From Photobacterium profundum SS9 (GTDB lineage Bacteria; Pseudomonadota; Gammaproteobacteria; Enterobacterales; Vibrionaceae): a stretch of DNA of 64,000 bases. Positions 26,870-35,045 of this stretch are shown here, in pieces. Under the pieces are notes generated by a model, which saw only the letters and a program-made list of their open reading frames with translations, was not told where the DNA came from and searched no databases. Made by a program: the position numbers and the translations under genes. The stretch covers positions 1,394,187 through 1,458,186 of the forward strand of contig NC_006370.1 of NCBI RefSeq assembly GCF_000196255.1. Reading direction: 5' to 3'. Position 1 is the stretch's first letter, and every line of letters begins with the position of its first letter.

Positions 26870-26906
26870 TGGTTACTTCTACTTCAGGTAGCAAATAAGA
26901 GGGGGT

Positions 26907-27169
26907 ATACCAACACCGTTAAATATCTTGTCATTCAGAGCTTCTCTGGGAGGCAAGTTCCAGGATAGTGATTGAAGGAAGGGTAGATCCCTTTTGAAAT
27001 CGCTAGACACAGAAATTGCTTTCCAGAGAGGCTCCCTTCGGGCGAGTTTAAAATGGTCTTATACTGCGTTGAAAGCTTTTGATTTAGAACCCTAGAACTT
27101 CAATCTTTCGCCTAGTCTAAAGCCATTTTAATTCTCGCTGATTGGTAAGATATCTAATGGTGTTGGTAT
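26907..27169 (-). repeat. Full 263-bp palindromic intergenic repeat, subfamily 2, copy D
   Basis: Read on the minus strand, it starts ATACCAACACCATTAGATAT and ends TTTAACGGTGTTGGTAT. It shares TCAGCGAGAATT, AACTCGCCC, GGGA and TTCTGTGTC with the other copies. Its own arms AAAATGGCTTTA / TAAGACCATTTT and CTCTCTGG / CCCAGAGA pair with each other while differing from copies A-C. Confidence 0.88.
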
Positions 27170-27256
27170 TTTATTCATCCGTTCATTAACAAAAGAGCGC
27201 CATGGTTTAAATACTAATTGGCATCCATGGCGCGTCGAGAAAATGACTGTAGTGAG

Positions 27257-27565
27257 TCACTTCACACTTGCCGTTTTTATTACTAGCACCTTTCCATGCG
27301 TAGATGCCGCTAGGATCACCATATCCGAGTTAATTGGAACGCAAGGCTCATGCCCGAAAGGAACCTTAATTGGCAAACACTTAGCGCCATCGGCTTCAAT
27401 AATAAAAACTGCGAAAGGGGATGTATTTTTGAGCTGCTCAACAAGGTTTGGTGTGATCCCTGACACTTTGGTTTGCTCTTTGGTATTGCTAACCAGTACA
27501 CAATGACCACGTTTCTTGAATTCTTGTGCCAGCCAGAAGGCGGTGGATGTTTTACCGCCGACGGC
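27257..27565 (-). pseudogene. yqeC-like remnant (selenium/molybdenum hydroxylase accessory protein)
   Basis: The frame on the minus strand reads AVGGKTSTAFWLAQEFKKRG, a P-loop of the YqeC/EF2563 type, then jumps to a part with AVFIIEADGAKCLPIKVP, the family's second hallmark, which normally lies some 40 or more residues later. The start is missing (no valid codon or N-terminus before 27565) and the protein stops shortly after the second motif at 27257. So both the middle and the end are deleted. YqeC proteins accompany selenium-dependent molybdenum hydroxylases. No other gene of that system is here. Confidence 0.72.
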
Positions 27566-27661
27566 TTATCCCGCAGTATGCGAGAGCGCACATCGCAAGT
27601 ATCAAATTGATTACTGAGATATCACTTTTATCAATTTGATAGCCTTTGTATCAATTCCAAA

Positions 27662-27803
27662 GAAGTTTTTGATGTGTTCAGTCACCAATTGTCATCATTC
27701 CGTAAAGTGAGGAACGAATTTATACGGAATCTAAGGTGTACACAGCTAGAATTGGATCCCGGATATTTCAATGGTTCCTCAATTCAGGGATGACATGTTT
27801 AGG
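27662..27803 (+). repeat. ~140-bp intergenic repeat, copy 1
   Basis: Closely similar to 55323-55460. Shared blocks include GTTCAGTCACCAA, ATTCCGTAAAGTGAGGAACG, TGGATCCCGGATAT and ATGTTTAGG. GAGGAAC and GTTCCTC are inverted within the unit. No ORF. Confidence 0.8.
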
Positions 27804-27907
27804 TGTTTTAACTATTCAGAGTTTATGTGAAAGAGTATTAGTACCTATACACAATGAAGATGATTGATTAAAACAGTCGAAGTCCATCACCCCAGAAACC
27901 GCCAAAC

Positions 27908-28048
27908 ATGGCTTTGTTGAAGAGCTCAGATAATGCTCACATGGCCAACCTATTTGTACAGGTTGTCGAGGCGTTATGTCAGTCCATCATTACGGATGTC
28001 GAGCTCGTAAGTGCAGAAAAAAGGTATGATACCAATGCGGTGTACTAA
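27908..28048 (+). CDS. Short unidentified ORF, 46 residues, probably a gene remnant
   Basis: From ATG 27908 to TAA 28048, reading DNAHMANLFVQVVEALCQS. Helical, no family recognised and no ribosome site. It lies in a decayed 550-bp stretch between the yqeC remnant and the next gene, and may be the end of a lost gene. Confidence 0.25.
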   Translation: MALLKSSDNAHMANLFVQVVEALCQSIITDVELVSAEKRYDTNAVY

Positions 28049-28115
28049 ACATTATAAGATCATTTCCCGCCCTTCTTGGCGCTTTCCCGCATAGAGTGTA
28101 AAGTGTTCGGTGTCG

Positions 28116-28313
28116 CTAGCGTTGCTTTACGGTTTCCAGTGAAGGAACCGTTTTAAGTGATCTTGAAGCCGCAGTTTTGCTTCGCTTTGAATGCTCTGCG
28201 ATATGTGCAGTGCGCGTTAGGGTTTCATTGAATTCAGCGTTAATTTCAAACTGAATCCCCATGCCGCAAAAATCATTAGGTTCATGATCATCATGTTTTT
28301 GTTTTGTATTCAT
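28116..28313 (-). CDS. Small hypothetical protein, 65 residues
   Basis: From ATG 28313 (MNTKQKHDDHEPNDFCGMG) or GTG 28322. Hydrophilic, His/Asp-rich at the start and Ser/Lys-rich at the end. No known family and only a weak ribosome site. The acidic-His start could bind metal, but this is a guess. It is convergent with the short ORF ending at 28048. Confidence 0.4.
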   Translation of the reverse strand: MNTKQKHDDHEPNDFCGMGIQFEINAEFNETLTRTAHIAEHSKRSKTAASRSLKTVPSLETVKQR

Positions 28314-28340
28314 ATAAAACACCCATTATTGTCTGTATTA

Positions 28341-28362
28341 GGACTCCTGCGGGGGCCTTTTT
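28341..28362 (+). terminator. Terminator-like hairpin, near-copy of the one at 24645
   Basis: GGACTCC pairs with GGGGGCC around TGC, then TTTTT. It shares CTCCTGCGGGGGCCTTTT with only one change with the glutaredoxin terminator. There is no plus-strand gene directly upstream, so it may be a displaced duplicate. Confidence 0.55.
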
Positions 28363-28426
28363 ACTATATGGCGAATACATTGTTGTGTGATGTACGCATT
28401 AACCGAAAAAGACAGGAAGAGTAACT

Positions 28427-29098
28427 ATGCAACGCAATCATCAATTATTTTTCGGTAAAGTAAAACAACAATACGACTTTAATACAGCTATAGATAAAAT
28501 GCCTATCGCAGACGGCGCTTTTCTTACTGTATTGGGTTTTGAAGGGGATGAGTGTGCCGACCCTAAGCACCACGGTGGTGTTGAAAGGGCAGTGCATCAT
28601 TACCCTGCTGAACATTATACGTATTGGATGCAGCAGTACCCAGAGCGTGATTGGCAAGCACCGGGTATGGGCGAGAATATTAGCACCCTTGGAATGACCG
28701 AAGATACCGTGTGTATTGGTGATCGTTACCAATGGGGTGAAGCCATTGTTGAAGTGAGCCAACCACGTTCGCCATGTTATAAATTGAATAAAATATGGCA
28801 GGTCGACAAGCTATCTGTAGAAATGCAAAACATTAGCCGATGTGGCTGGTTATACCGTGTTATTCAACCTGGTTTCGTGCGCAATGATGATCAACTGGTG
28901 TTAATTCAGCAAGCAGAGAAGCCGCTTACCGTTAAACAGGTATGCGATATGTTTTTCGGTGAACCGCTGAACCTTGAATCTTTGGCTGTCTTAGATCAAT
29001 GCGAGGCATTGTCGACCAGTTGGCGTGACAAGGTAACGTTGCGTATCGAAACTGGCGTGGTCGAGAACTGGAACTTCCGTTTATTGGGTCATGCGTAA
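28427..29098 (+). CDS. yiiM: MOSC-domain protein YiiM
   Basis: 223 residues. The MOSC core includes FEGDECADPKHHGGVERAVHHYP, GMGENISTLGMTEDTVCIGDRYQWG, and the Mo-cofactor cysteine in SQPRSPCYKLN. The C-terminal ~60 residues form the YiiM tail. YiiM reduces N-hydroxylated bases such as 6-hydroxylaminopurine using molybdenum cofactor. An AGGAAGAG ribosome site precedes ATG 28427. No redox partner gene is adjacent. Confidence 0.88.
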   Translation: MQRNHQLFFGKVKQQYDFNTAIDKMPIADGAFLTVLGFEGDECADPKHHGGVERAVHHYPAEHYTYWMQQYPERDWQAPGMGENISTLGMTEDTVCIGDRYQWGEAIVEVSQPRSPCYKLNKIWQVDKLSVEMQNISRCGWLYRVIQPGFVRNDDQLVLIQQAEKPLTVKQVCDMFFGEPLNLESLAVLDQCEALSTSWRDKVTLRIETGVVENWNFRLLGHA

Positions 29099-29286
29099 TC
29101 TAGGGCAGCTCTTGGATTTTATAATAGGTATGCTGGTGGTGTTTATAAGTGTTGATCCAGATTAATGGATAAGCTGTTAGAGCGGTAATTCGTTCACTGC
29201 TAGCATTGAAAACAGGTAAAATAAACGCATCAATTCATTGGATGATAAGTACTTTTCAAATGAGTGAATTCGGGACAGGATTAGAA

Positions 29287-29940
29287 ATGTTTGCAGGTGT
29301 CGTTTTACTTATCGCCGTGAGTTTGATGTTGATTTGGTGGAAGCAGTCGCGATCGTCTGATAAACGGCTATGGATTCCTATTGCTATCAGCCTTGTTTTG
29401 ATTGGTGGTTCTGGCAGCTTGTATGCCATGTTAGGTTCACCGACATACCATGCAGAATTATCTGTTGATATTGCGAATGATGAATTTGCGGGTATGACCG
29501 CCAAGGAAATTAACCAACGACGTATAGAAGAAATTCAAAATACCCTACGTGAAGATAAGCAAAACAGTGAAACGTGGTATTTGCTGGGTAATGCGTATAT
29601 GTATGTGAGTGAATTCGATAAAGCCGCAATCGCTTTTGGTTATTCAGCGCGATTAGCCGATAGCCCTCAAGCTAATGTTTTTTCAGCACAAGCTACTGCT
29701 GAGTATTACCAAAATGGTCAAAAACTAACTGAGAATATTCAGCAATTATTAGATTACGCATTGCAGCTAGATAATGACAACCTGCCTGCTTTAATGCTAT
29801 TAGCATCAGATTATTTTTTAAATGCCCGCTACCAAAAAGCCATTGATACATGGCAGCAAGCCTTAGACAGTGAACGCTCAGATTTAGATCGCGTCGCACT
29901 TATTTCTGCGATTAATCGCGCTAAAATTTTAGTTCGTTAA
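29287..29940 (+). CDS. nrfG: NrfG/CcmI-type TPR protein for cytochrome c552 maturation
   Basis: 217 residues from ATG 29287, chosen because AGGA at 29277-29280 is well spaced. Two transmembrane helices (residues ~2-17 and ~28-46) precede periplasmic TPR repeats (NSETWYLLGNAYMYVSEFDKAAIAFGYSARL; LPALMLLASDYFLNARYQKAIDTWQQAL). NrfG-like proteins present apo-cytochrome to the NrfEF heme lyase so heme is joined to the CxxCK site of NrfA. The gene is separated from nrfA by 600 bases and convergent with it, and the remaining nrf genes lie on the other side of nrfA. A general CcmI role is an alternative. Confidence 0.78.
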   Translation: MFAGVVLLIAVSLMLIWWKQSRSSDKRLWIPIAISLVLIGGSGSLYAMLGSPTYHAELSVDIANDEFAGMTAKEINQRRIEEIQNTLREDKQNSETWYLLGNAYMYVSEFDKAAIAFGYSARLADSPQANVFSAQATAEYYQNGQKLTENIQQLLDYALQLDNDNLPALMLLASDYFLNARYQKAIDTWQQALDSERSDLDRVALISAINRAKILVR

Positions 29941-29995
29941 CCTGTTTATTTTTCAGTGAAACCTGCCTTTTTAACGTAATACGGTGTTCGCTCAA

Positions 29996-30097
29996 TAAAG
30001 TTCGCCCTCGGGAGTGCCATTCCTGCACATATTTTCCTTGAATTAAATACGTTGAGGTCACCCTGAATCCTGTATCTTGAGGTGACTTGGGCATATA
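29996..30097 (+). repeat. Internally deleted copy (E) of the subfamily-1 palindromic repeat
   Basis: Contains TTCGCCCTCGGGAGTG, then jumps to CCATTCCTGCACATATTTTCCTTGAATTAA-like sequence and the right end TCTTGAGGTGACTTGGGCATATA. The left half and the segment between the two internal arms are lost. Confidence 0.75.
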
Positions 30098-30149
30098 CCG
30101 TATACTAAAGCCAATAAATTTTAGTAGAGCTTAATAACACAGCGATTTT

Positions 30150-30356
30150 ATGAAACTAGACTTCTCAGGTTTAAACAAGCAAACACAAAAATCTTTTGGT
30201 GATCAACGGGCGATCATTAAAAGGGTAATGCAGGGCAAGCAGGTATTGTGCGAAGAGTGTAAGCAACCGTTATTGTTGGTTACGCCAGAAGCCAGTGAAA
30301 AGCCTGGTATTAGCTGCAGAAAAGGCTGTACTAATATTGAGCTAGACTTTACATAA
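30150..30356 (+). CDS. Small zinc-ribbon-like protein, 68 residues
   Basis: MKLDFSGLNKQTQKSFGDQRA start, CEEC at about 35-38 and C..GC near the end (ISCRKGCTNIELDF), a four-Cys zinc-ribbon arrangement. Such small proteins are conserved in Vibrionaceae with no assigned role. No strong ribosome site: only a weak purine run upstream. Downstream terminator at 30455. Confidence 0.65.
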   Translation: MKLDFSGLNKQTQKSFGDQRAIIKRVMQGKQVLCEECKQPLLLVTPEASEKPGISCRKGCTNIELDFT

Positions 30357-30454
30357 CGCGTAAAGACGACATGTAATGCGTAAAAGCACTCATAAAGATA
30401 ACTGTTTATGTAACACGCATATTTATATTGGCGTAATACACGTTGACCAAAACG

Positions 30455-30487
30455 AAAAAAGCCAGCATCGAATGCTGGCTTTTGTTT
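30455..30487. terminator. Terminator between the zinc-ribbon gene and nrfA
   Basis: AAAAAAGCCAGCAT and ATGCTGGCTTTT flank a CGA loop. A-runs and T-runs on both sides suit the two convergent genes. Confidence 0.85.
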
Positions 30488-30539
30488 TACATGTGATAAG
30501 CGTTAACGTTTTAGCTATCTTTCGATAGGTTAGTAACGA

Positions 30540-32003
30540 TTAGTACTTTGCTTCACGTGCGTCTGCTTGCTTGTCCCACTCTGGAACGATGGTCTTTAAG
30601 AACTCATCTTTCTCAGCATTCATCTTATTCATATCCATACCAAGTGCTTGTTGTGCCTTCACTTTGGTTGAGATATCAGGAATCTGAATTTCTTCAGTAA
30701 TACCTTTGGTTGCTAATAAGCGAATAACTTTAGCGCGAGCATCACCAGCTTTATCAAGTGCTGTACCTAGAATACGTAGTGCAACTTCTGGTGCGTGCAT
30801 ATGCACACCATGAGACGCTATTGCGTAATCCCAACGCCACTGTGCATGACGGATATCCATTAGGATAGGTTCCATCTCTGCTTCAGTTGCGCCTGCATCC
30901 CACGCTGCTTTCGCTTCGAAGTGTGCAGCAATGATTTGCTTCTCAGCACGTAACTTCATTTCAAGTACGCTAGCTTTACGCGTTGCTACGACACTTTTAA
31001 GTGCTGCTTTCGTTTGCGTATGACACTGGGCACAAGTATCTTCGAAGCGGTCAAATGGGTTACCCACTTTGTGGTCAGTAAATACTGTACCGTCTTCGTT
31101 TTGTACTTTAGGCATGTGACAGTCAATACAAGTCACATTGTTTTTGCCGTGAATACCTTCACGCCATGTTTCATAGCCAGGATGCTGTGCTTTCAGCATC
31201 GGTGCTTTTGAAACGCCATGAGTCCAATCTTTAAAGCCAATCTCGTCGTAGTACACTTCCATGTCATCAACAGATGTGCCTTTATCCCAAGGGAATTTGA
31301 CCGATTTTTTTGGACCGGTGAAGTAGTATTCAACGTGACATTGACCACAGACTTGCGCTTGTTGATCAAAGCGAGATTGATCTTCAAACTTTTTGCCGAT
31401 GGTTTCCATTGCGCGTTCAGCGTATGGGCGTGACATCTGCAATGCAGGGCCACCTTTGGCAAACTCTTCGCTGCCCGTGTTATGACAATCTGAACAACCA
31501 ATCGCGTTGTTGATTTCAGCGCCTAAACGAGCCCATTTGCCTTCAAAGTAGCCATCTTCACCACGGTCATCGATTACGCGTGCCACATCAGGGCTTTTAC
31601 AGCTCCAACATGCCATTGGCATTGGACCAGATTTGTCATCTGTTGGTCCGCCAGTACGTAATGTTTCACGTACATCGGTAATCGCATAAAAGTGTCCACG
31701 CGCTTTATTATAGTCTTTAGAGAAGCCATATCCTGCCCATAGAACGACCATATTAGGATCGCCTTCTAAGGCATCTTCTATCTCTTCGCTCTCTTGTGTT
31801 GCTTTCCAGCTTTTATATTGCTCAGCGTGAGCTTCAGCAAACTTTTCGTTGCGAGGCTCAAAGCGCATCCCTTCTTGTTGAGTAGTTGTTTGATTTTCAT
31901 CAGTCACTGCTTGTTCAGAAGTTGCCAGCGCATTAGTCGATAAGCATAACGCTGACAATATAGCTGCCATGGCGGCAGTATTTCGCGTCCATTTCTTACT
32001 CAC
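30540..32003 (-). CDS. nrfA: Ammonia-forming cytochrome c552 nitrite reductase
   Basis: 487 residues with a signal peptide (to about residue 27, STNALA). Five heme sites are visible: CWSCK, the special active-site heme with Lys ligand, then CSDCH, CGQCH, CIDCH and CAQCH. NrfA reduces nitrite to ammonia with six electrons in the periplasm. The start is GTG at 32003, preceded by GGAG about 10 bases away. It is divergent from nrfBCD over a 620-bp region with FNR- and NarP/NarL-like sites, so anaerobic and nitrate/nitrite control is expected. Confidence 0.95.
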   Translation of the reverse strand: MSKKWTRNTAAMAAILSALCLSTNALATSEQAVTDENQTTTQQEGMRFEPRNEKFAEAHAEQYKSWKATQESEEIEDALEGDPNMVVLWAGYGFSKDYNKARGHFYAITDVRETLRTGGPTDDKSGPMPMACWSCKSPDVARVIDDRGEDGYFEGKWARLGAEINNAIGCSDCHNTGSEEFAKGGPALQMSRPYAERAMETIGKKFEDQSRFDQQAQVCGQCHVEYYFTGPKKSVKFPWDKGTSVDDMEVYYDEIGFKDWTHGVSKAPMLKAQHPGYETWREGIHGKNNVTCIDCHMPKVQNEDGTVFTDHKVGNPFDRFEDTCAQCHTQTKAALKSVVATRKASVLEMKLRAEKQIIAAHFEAKAAWDAGATEAEMEPILMDIRHAQWRWDYAIASHGVHMHAPEVALRILGTALDKAGDARAKVIRLLATKGITEEIQIPDISTKVKAQQALGMDMNKMNAEKDEFLKTIVPEWDKQADAREAKY

Positions 32004-32196
32004 GATGTGTCACTCCAGTTTTCTAATTATTAAATAAGGCCAAGCGTTGTGAATGCGGCTAACTCAAATAACAAAAGATGGAGTTCAAACTAATAGTAGC
32101 AAATTATTAAAGGTTATTAATGGAAATGAATAGATATTTGTTTTGGATCAAATGCGTTTATTTGTTGGTGGGATCTAACCAGTGAAAATAGGCATA

Positions 32197-32212
32197 TACC
32201 CCTTATTGGGTA
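32197..32212. promoter_or_regulatory. NarP/NarL-like 7-2-7 site
   Basis: TACCCCT-TA-TTGGGTA is an inverted pair of heptamers with 2-bp spacing, the arrangement preferred by NarP. It lies 194 bp upstream of the nrfA start. A second half-site AGGGGTA is at about 32329-32335. Confidence 0.6.
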
Positions 32213-32289
32213 TTTACTTTTCGGTGGTTAATGAGAGGTTATTTTTATTTTTAAATCTTTAAAATCAGCATGTTGAGCGTTATTTTTTC

Positions 32290-32303
32290 TTGATCTTAAT
32301 CAT
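32290..32303. promoter_or_regulatory. FNR-like site
   Basis: TTGATCTTAATCAT matches the FNR consensus TTGAT-N4-ATCAA at 9 of 10 positions. It lies between nrfA and nrfB and could activate either when oxygen is absent. Confidence 0.6.
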
Positions 32304-32624
32304 TAAAAGGTCATTTCCGATGCTACTTAAGGGGTATTTGCAGGCTGACGCAATTTATTACATTTAAAAATATTATTTAATAAACATGTTAAGCGTTGTG
32401 GCTAATAGTATCAGATTAATGAGAATGGGTGTCAATTGCAAATGGTTTTTATTTCTTTTTATTACACTTATTTACAAGTGTTTATTTCGTAGCAGCAGTG
32501 ACTCGAAAAATAATAAAGAAAAACGTTTTGCAGAATTTTAATTAAGAGTTTAAACAGAAATTACATTTAAGCACCGATTGTTATTCGTATGTGAGTAGCA
32601 ATTATGGAGAAGAAAAGGTGAATA

Positions 32625-33227
32625 ATGGGCAATTATAAAGTTGCCATGAATACAATGATTACATTTTTTGTAGCCATGTGTATTTTTGGTTTTTCTATAA
32701 ACGTTGCCGCGGACTCGAACACACAGGACGCCACAACCGCGACCCCTGCCGTGATTAATCAAGAGTCAGGTCAACATGTTGTCAAATTTATAAGGGACAG
32801 GGATTACGCTTGTACACAGTGCCATAAAGATGAAAAAGATGTACTAAAAGGTGCGCATGGTGATGCTATTCATGCGCAAACGGGTCGAGATGTAACGTGT
32901 GTTGATTGCCACAGTAATGTGGGTGAGAACCACCGTGATGGTGCAAAAGTAGTGACAAAATTCGCGCCAGCTCAGTCGGTTGCCGGTTCAGAGAAACCTG
33001 CTGCTGATGTTGCGTGGATTAAACAGCAAAACAATACATGTATAAACTGTCACGAGCCGAAAGACTTACGCGAAGTGAACTGGACGCATGATGTGCATGC
33101 GCTGGATCTATCGTGTGCTTCTTGCCATACCGTGCACCCAGATACTGATCCGATGAAAGGTATTGATCGAAAGTCGAAGATTAAGATGTGCGTCGACTGC
33201 CACTCAGACCAGAAAAAAGAGAAGTAG
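32625..33227 (+). CDS. nrfB: Pentaheme cytochrome NrfB
   Basis: 200 residues. Signal peptide to about residue 29 (FSINVAA). Five CxxCH sites: CTQCH, CVDCH, CINCH, CASCH and CVDCH. NrfB carries electrons from the NrfCD quinol dehydrogenase to NrfA in the periplasm. AAAAGGTG precedes ATG 32625. The next gene nrfC starts 11 bases after the stop, so nrfBCD is one operon. Confidence 0.93.
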   Translation: MGNYKVAMNTMITFFVAMCIFGFSINVAADSNTQDATTATPAVINQESGQHVVKFIRDRDYACTQCHKDEKDVLKGAHGDAIHAQTGRDVTCVDCHSNVGENHRDGAKVVTKFAPAQSVAGSEKPAADVAWIKQQNNTCINCHEPKDLREVNWTHDVHALDLSCASCHTVHPDTDPMKGIDRKSKIKMCVDCHSDQKKEK

Positions 33228-33238
33228 GAGATGATGGT

Positions 33239-33931
33239 ATGACGTGTTCAAGACGAAATTTTTTAGCGGGTGCTGGTGCGGTGATTTTTACCACCGGAGT
33301 TAGCGCTGGTAGCGGTGTACTTGGTCGCCAATCGTTAGTCGCGACCATGGACGACGGTGTTAAACGCTATGGCATGGTGCATGATGAAACATTGTGTATT
33401 GGCTGTACTGCGTGTACTGATGCTTGTCGTGAAGTAAACAAAGTACCTGAAGGTGTTTCTCGACTAGAAATAGTGCGCAGTGAGCCTCAGGGAGAATACC
33501 CGGATGTGAGCTATCAGTTCACTCGGATTTCTTGTCAGCATTGTGATAATGCACCTTGTGTGCATGTTTGTCCGACAGGGGCTTCTTTCAAAGATCCTGA
33601 TACTGGCATTGTCGATGTTGATCCTTTCAAATGCGTAGGTTGTGGCTATTGCCTTGCTGCGTGTCCGTATAAGGTTCGTTTCTTTAATCCAGAAACAAAA
33701 TCTGCAGATAAATGTGATTTTTGTCGTAAGACCAACCTGAAGGAAGGCAAACTGCCAGCCTGTGTTGAATCTTGCCCAACTAAGTCACTGACGTTTGGTG
33801 ATCTGAATGATCCAAACAGTGAAGTGTCGAAGTTATTAGAGCAAAAAACCGTTTATCGACAAAAGGTGGAATTAGGTACATCACCGAAGTTATATAAAGT
33901 GCCTTATGGAAAAGGGGAGATAAAAGGATGA
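33239..33931 (+). CDS. nrfC: Periplasmic four-[4Fe-4S] ferredoxin NrfC
   Basis: 230 residues from ATG 33239, which follows AGGAG and begins with a twin-arginine signal (CSRRNFLAGAG). The longer frame from 33188 overlaps nrfB and would hide that signal. Cysteine groups for four clusters are visible: CIGCTACTDAC, CQHCDNAPCVHVC, CVGCGYCLAAC, and CDFC with CVESC. NrfC passes electrons from membrane NrfD to NrfB. Its stop overlaps the nrfD start. Confidence 0.93.
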   Translation: MTCSRRNFLAGAGAVIFTTGVSAGSGVLGRQSLVATMDDGVKRYGMVHDETLCIGCTACTDACREVNKVPEGVSRLEIVRSEPQGEYPDVSYQFTRISCQHCDNAPCVHVCPTGASFKDPDTGIVDVDPFKCVGCGYCLAACPYKVRFFNPETKSADKCDFCRKTNLKEGKLPACVESCPTKSLTFGDLNDPNSEVSKLLEQKTVYRQKVELGTSPKLYKVPYGKGEIKG

Positions 33932-34887
33932 TGACTACTTTTGCCGATGCCTTTTATTTTGATTCCTTAGTGTGGGATTGGATTATCGCAATTTATTTGT
34001 TTCTAGCAGGCATGTCTGCTGGAGCTGTAATGATTTCGATATACTTGAAACGTAAAGTTATTCAAGGCCATCCAAGCACTAATGGCATCATTAAAGCGAC
34101 AGCTATTCTTGCACCGTTTGGTATTATTGCTGGTTTAGTGATTCTAATTTTCCACCTGACTAAACCATGGTCATTTTGGAAAATCATGGTCTTTTATAAT
34201 ACATCGTCAGTCATGTCGATGGGAGTAATGCTGTTCCAAATTTACATGGTGGTGCTATTTGCGTGGATAGCCATTATTTTCAAAGATGATTTACTCAAAC
34301 TGTTGAACGGTCGTTTACCGATTGTTGATAAAGCGATGGGGATCATTAGCAAATATGAAAATAGTATTGAGCTATTCTTAGGCTTCTTAGCGGTAATGTT
34401 AGCGGCTTATACTGGCTTCTTATTATCAGTACTAAAAACCTACCCATTGTTGAATAACCCTGTCTTACCAATACTCTTTTTGTTTTCGAGCTTATCGTCG
34501 GGAGCGGCAGCTTGTTTGCTATTGGGTATTATTGGTTTCAAAGAATCAGCGCATAGCGCCAGCGTTAAATGGATTCACAAGTTTGAACGTCCAGTTGTGG
34601 TGTTCGAATTGTTTGTTCTTTTTGCATTCTTTTCTGGCCTCTACTTCGGTGGTGGACAAAGAGAAGCGGCGGTTATGGCAGCGATTGGCGGGGGCTTTTG
34701 GGCATCGTGGTTTTGGTATGGGGTAATAGGGCTAGGCATGTTGGTGCCATTGGGTTTGAATGCCGTTAGTTCAGACGGTGTTAAATACAATAAAGCCTTT
34801 ATCATGCTAGTGACCACTCTCAGCCTTATTGGTGTGCTGATGCTACGTACCTTTATTTTATACGCTGGACAAATGACACTGATTTAA
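33928..34887 (+). CDS. nrfD: Membrane quinol dehydrogenase subunit NrfD
   Basis: 319 residues, with about eight hydrophobic helices of the NrfD/PsrC family. It begins ATGATG overlapping the nrfC stop by 4 bases, a sign of coupling. It oxidises quinol in the inner membrane and gives electrons to NrfC. A terminator follows at 34908. Confidence 0.92.
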   Translation: MMTTFADAFYFDSLVWDWIIAIYLFLAGMSAGAVMISIYLKRKVIQGHPSTNGIIKATAILAPFGIIAGLVILIFHLTKPWSFWKIMVFYNTSSVMSMGVMLFQIYMVVLFAWIAIIFKDDLLKLLNGRLPIVDKAMGIISKYENSIELFLGFLAVMLAAYTGFLLSVLKTYPLLNNPVLPILFLFSSLSSGAAACLLLGIIGFKESAHSASVKWIHKFERPVVVFELFVLFAFFSGLYFGGGQREAAVMAAIGGGFWASWFWYGVIGLGMLVPLGLNAVSSDGVKYNKAFIMLVTTLSLIGVLMLRTFILYAGQMTLI

Positions 34888-34907
34888 TATTAAGCACTAT
34901 GAAATCT

Positions 34908-34937
34908 AAATCGCCACGAAATTTGTGGCGATTTTTC
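34908..34937 (+). terminator. Terminator after nrfBCD
   Basis: AAATCGCCAC and GTGGCGATTT pair with a 7-nt loop and are followed by a T-run (TTTTTCG). It separates nrfBCD from nrfE, whose promoter must lie in 34940-35045. Confidence 0.85.
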
Positions 34938-35045
34938 GTTTAAATTCCGCAGTTATTGATCAAATGCAATGCGGGCGACAGTGTGTTACTGGAAGATGGT
35001 GATTAAATATCCCTGGTACTTCTAGAGCATGAAAAAGGAAATTTA

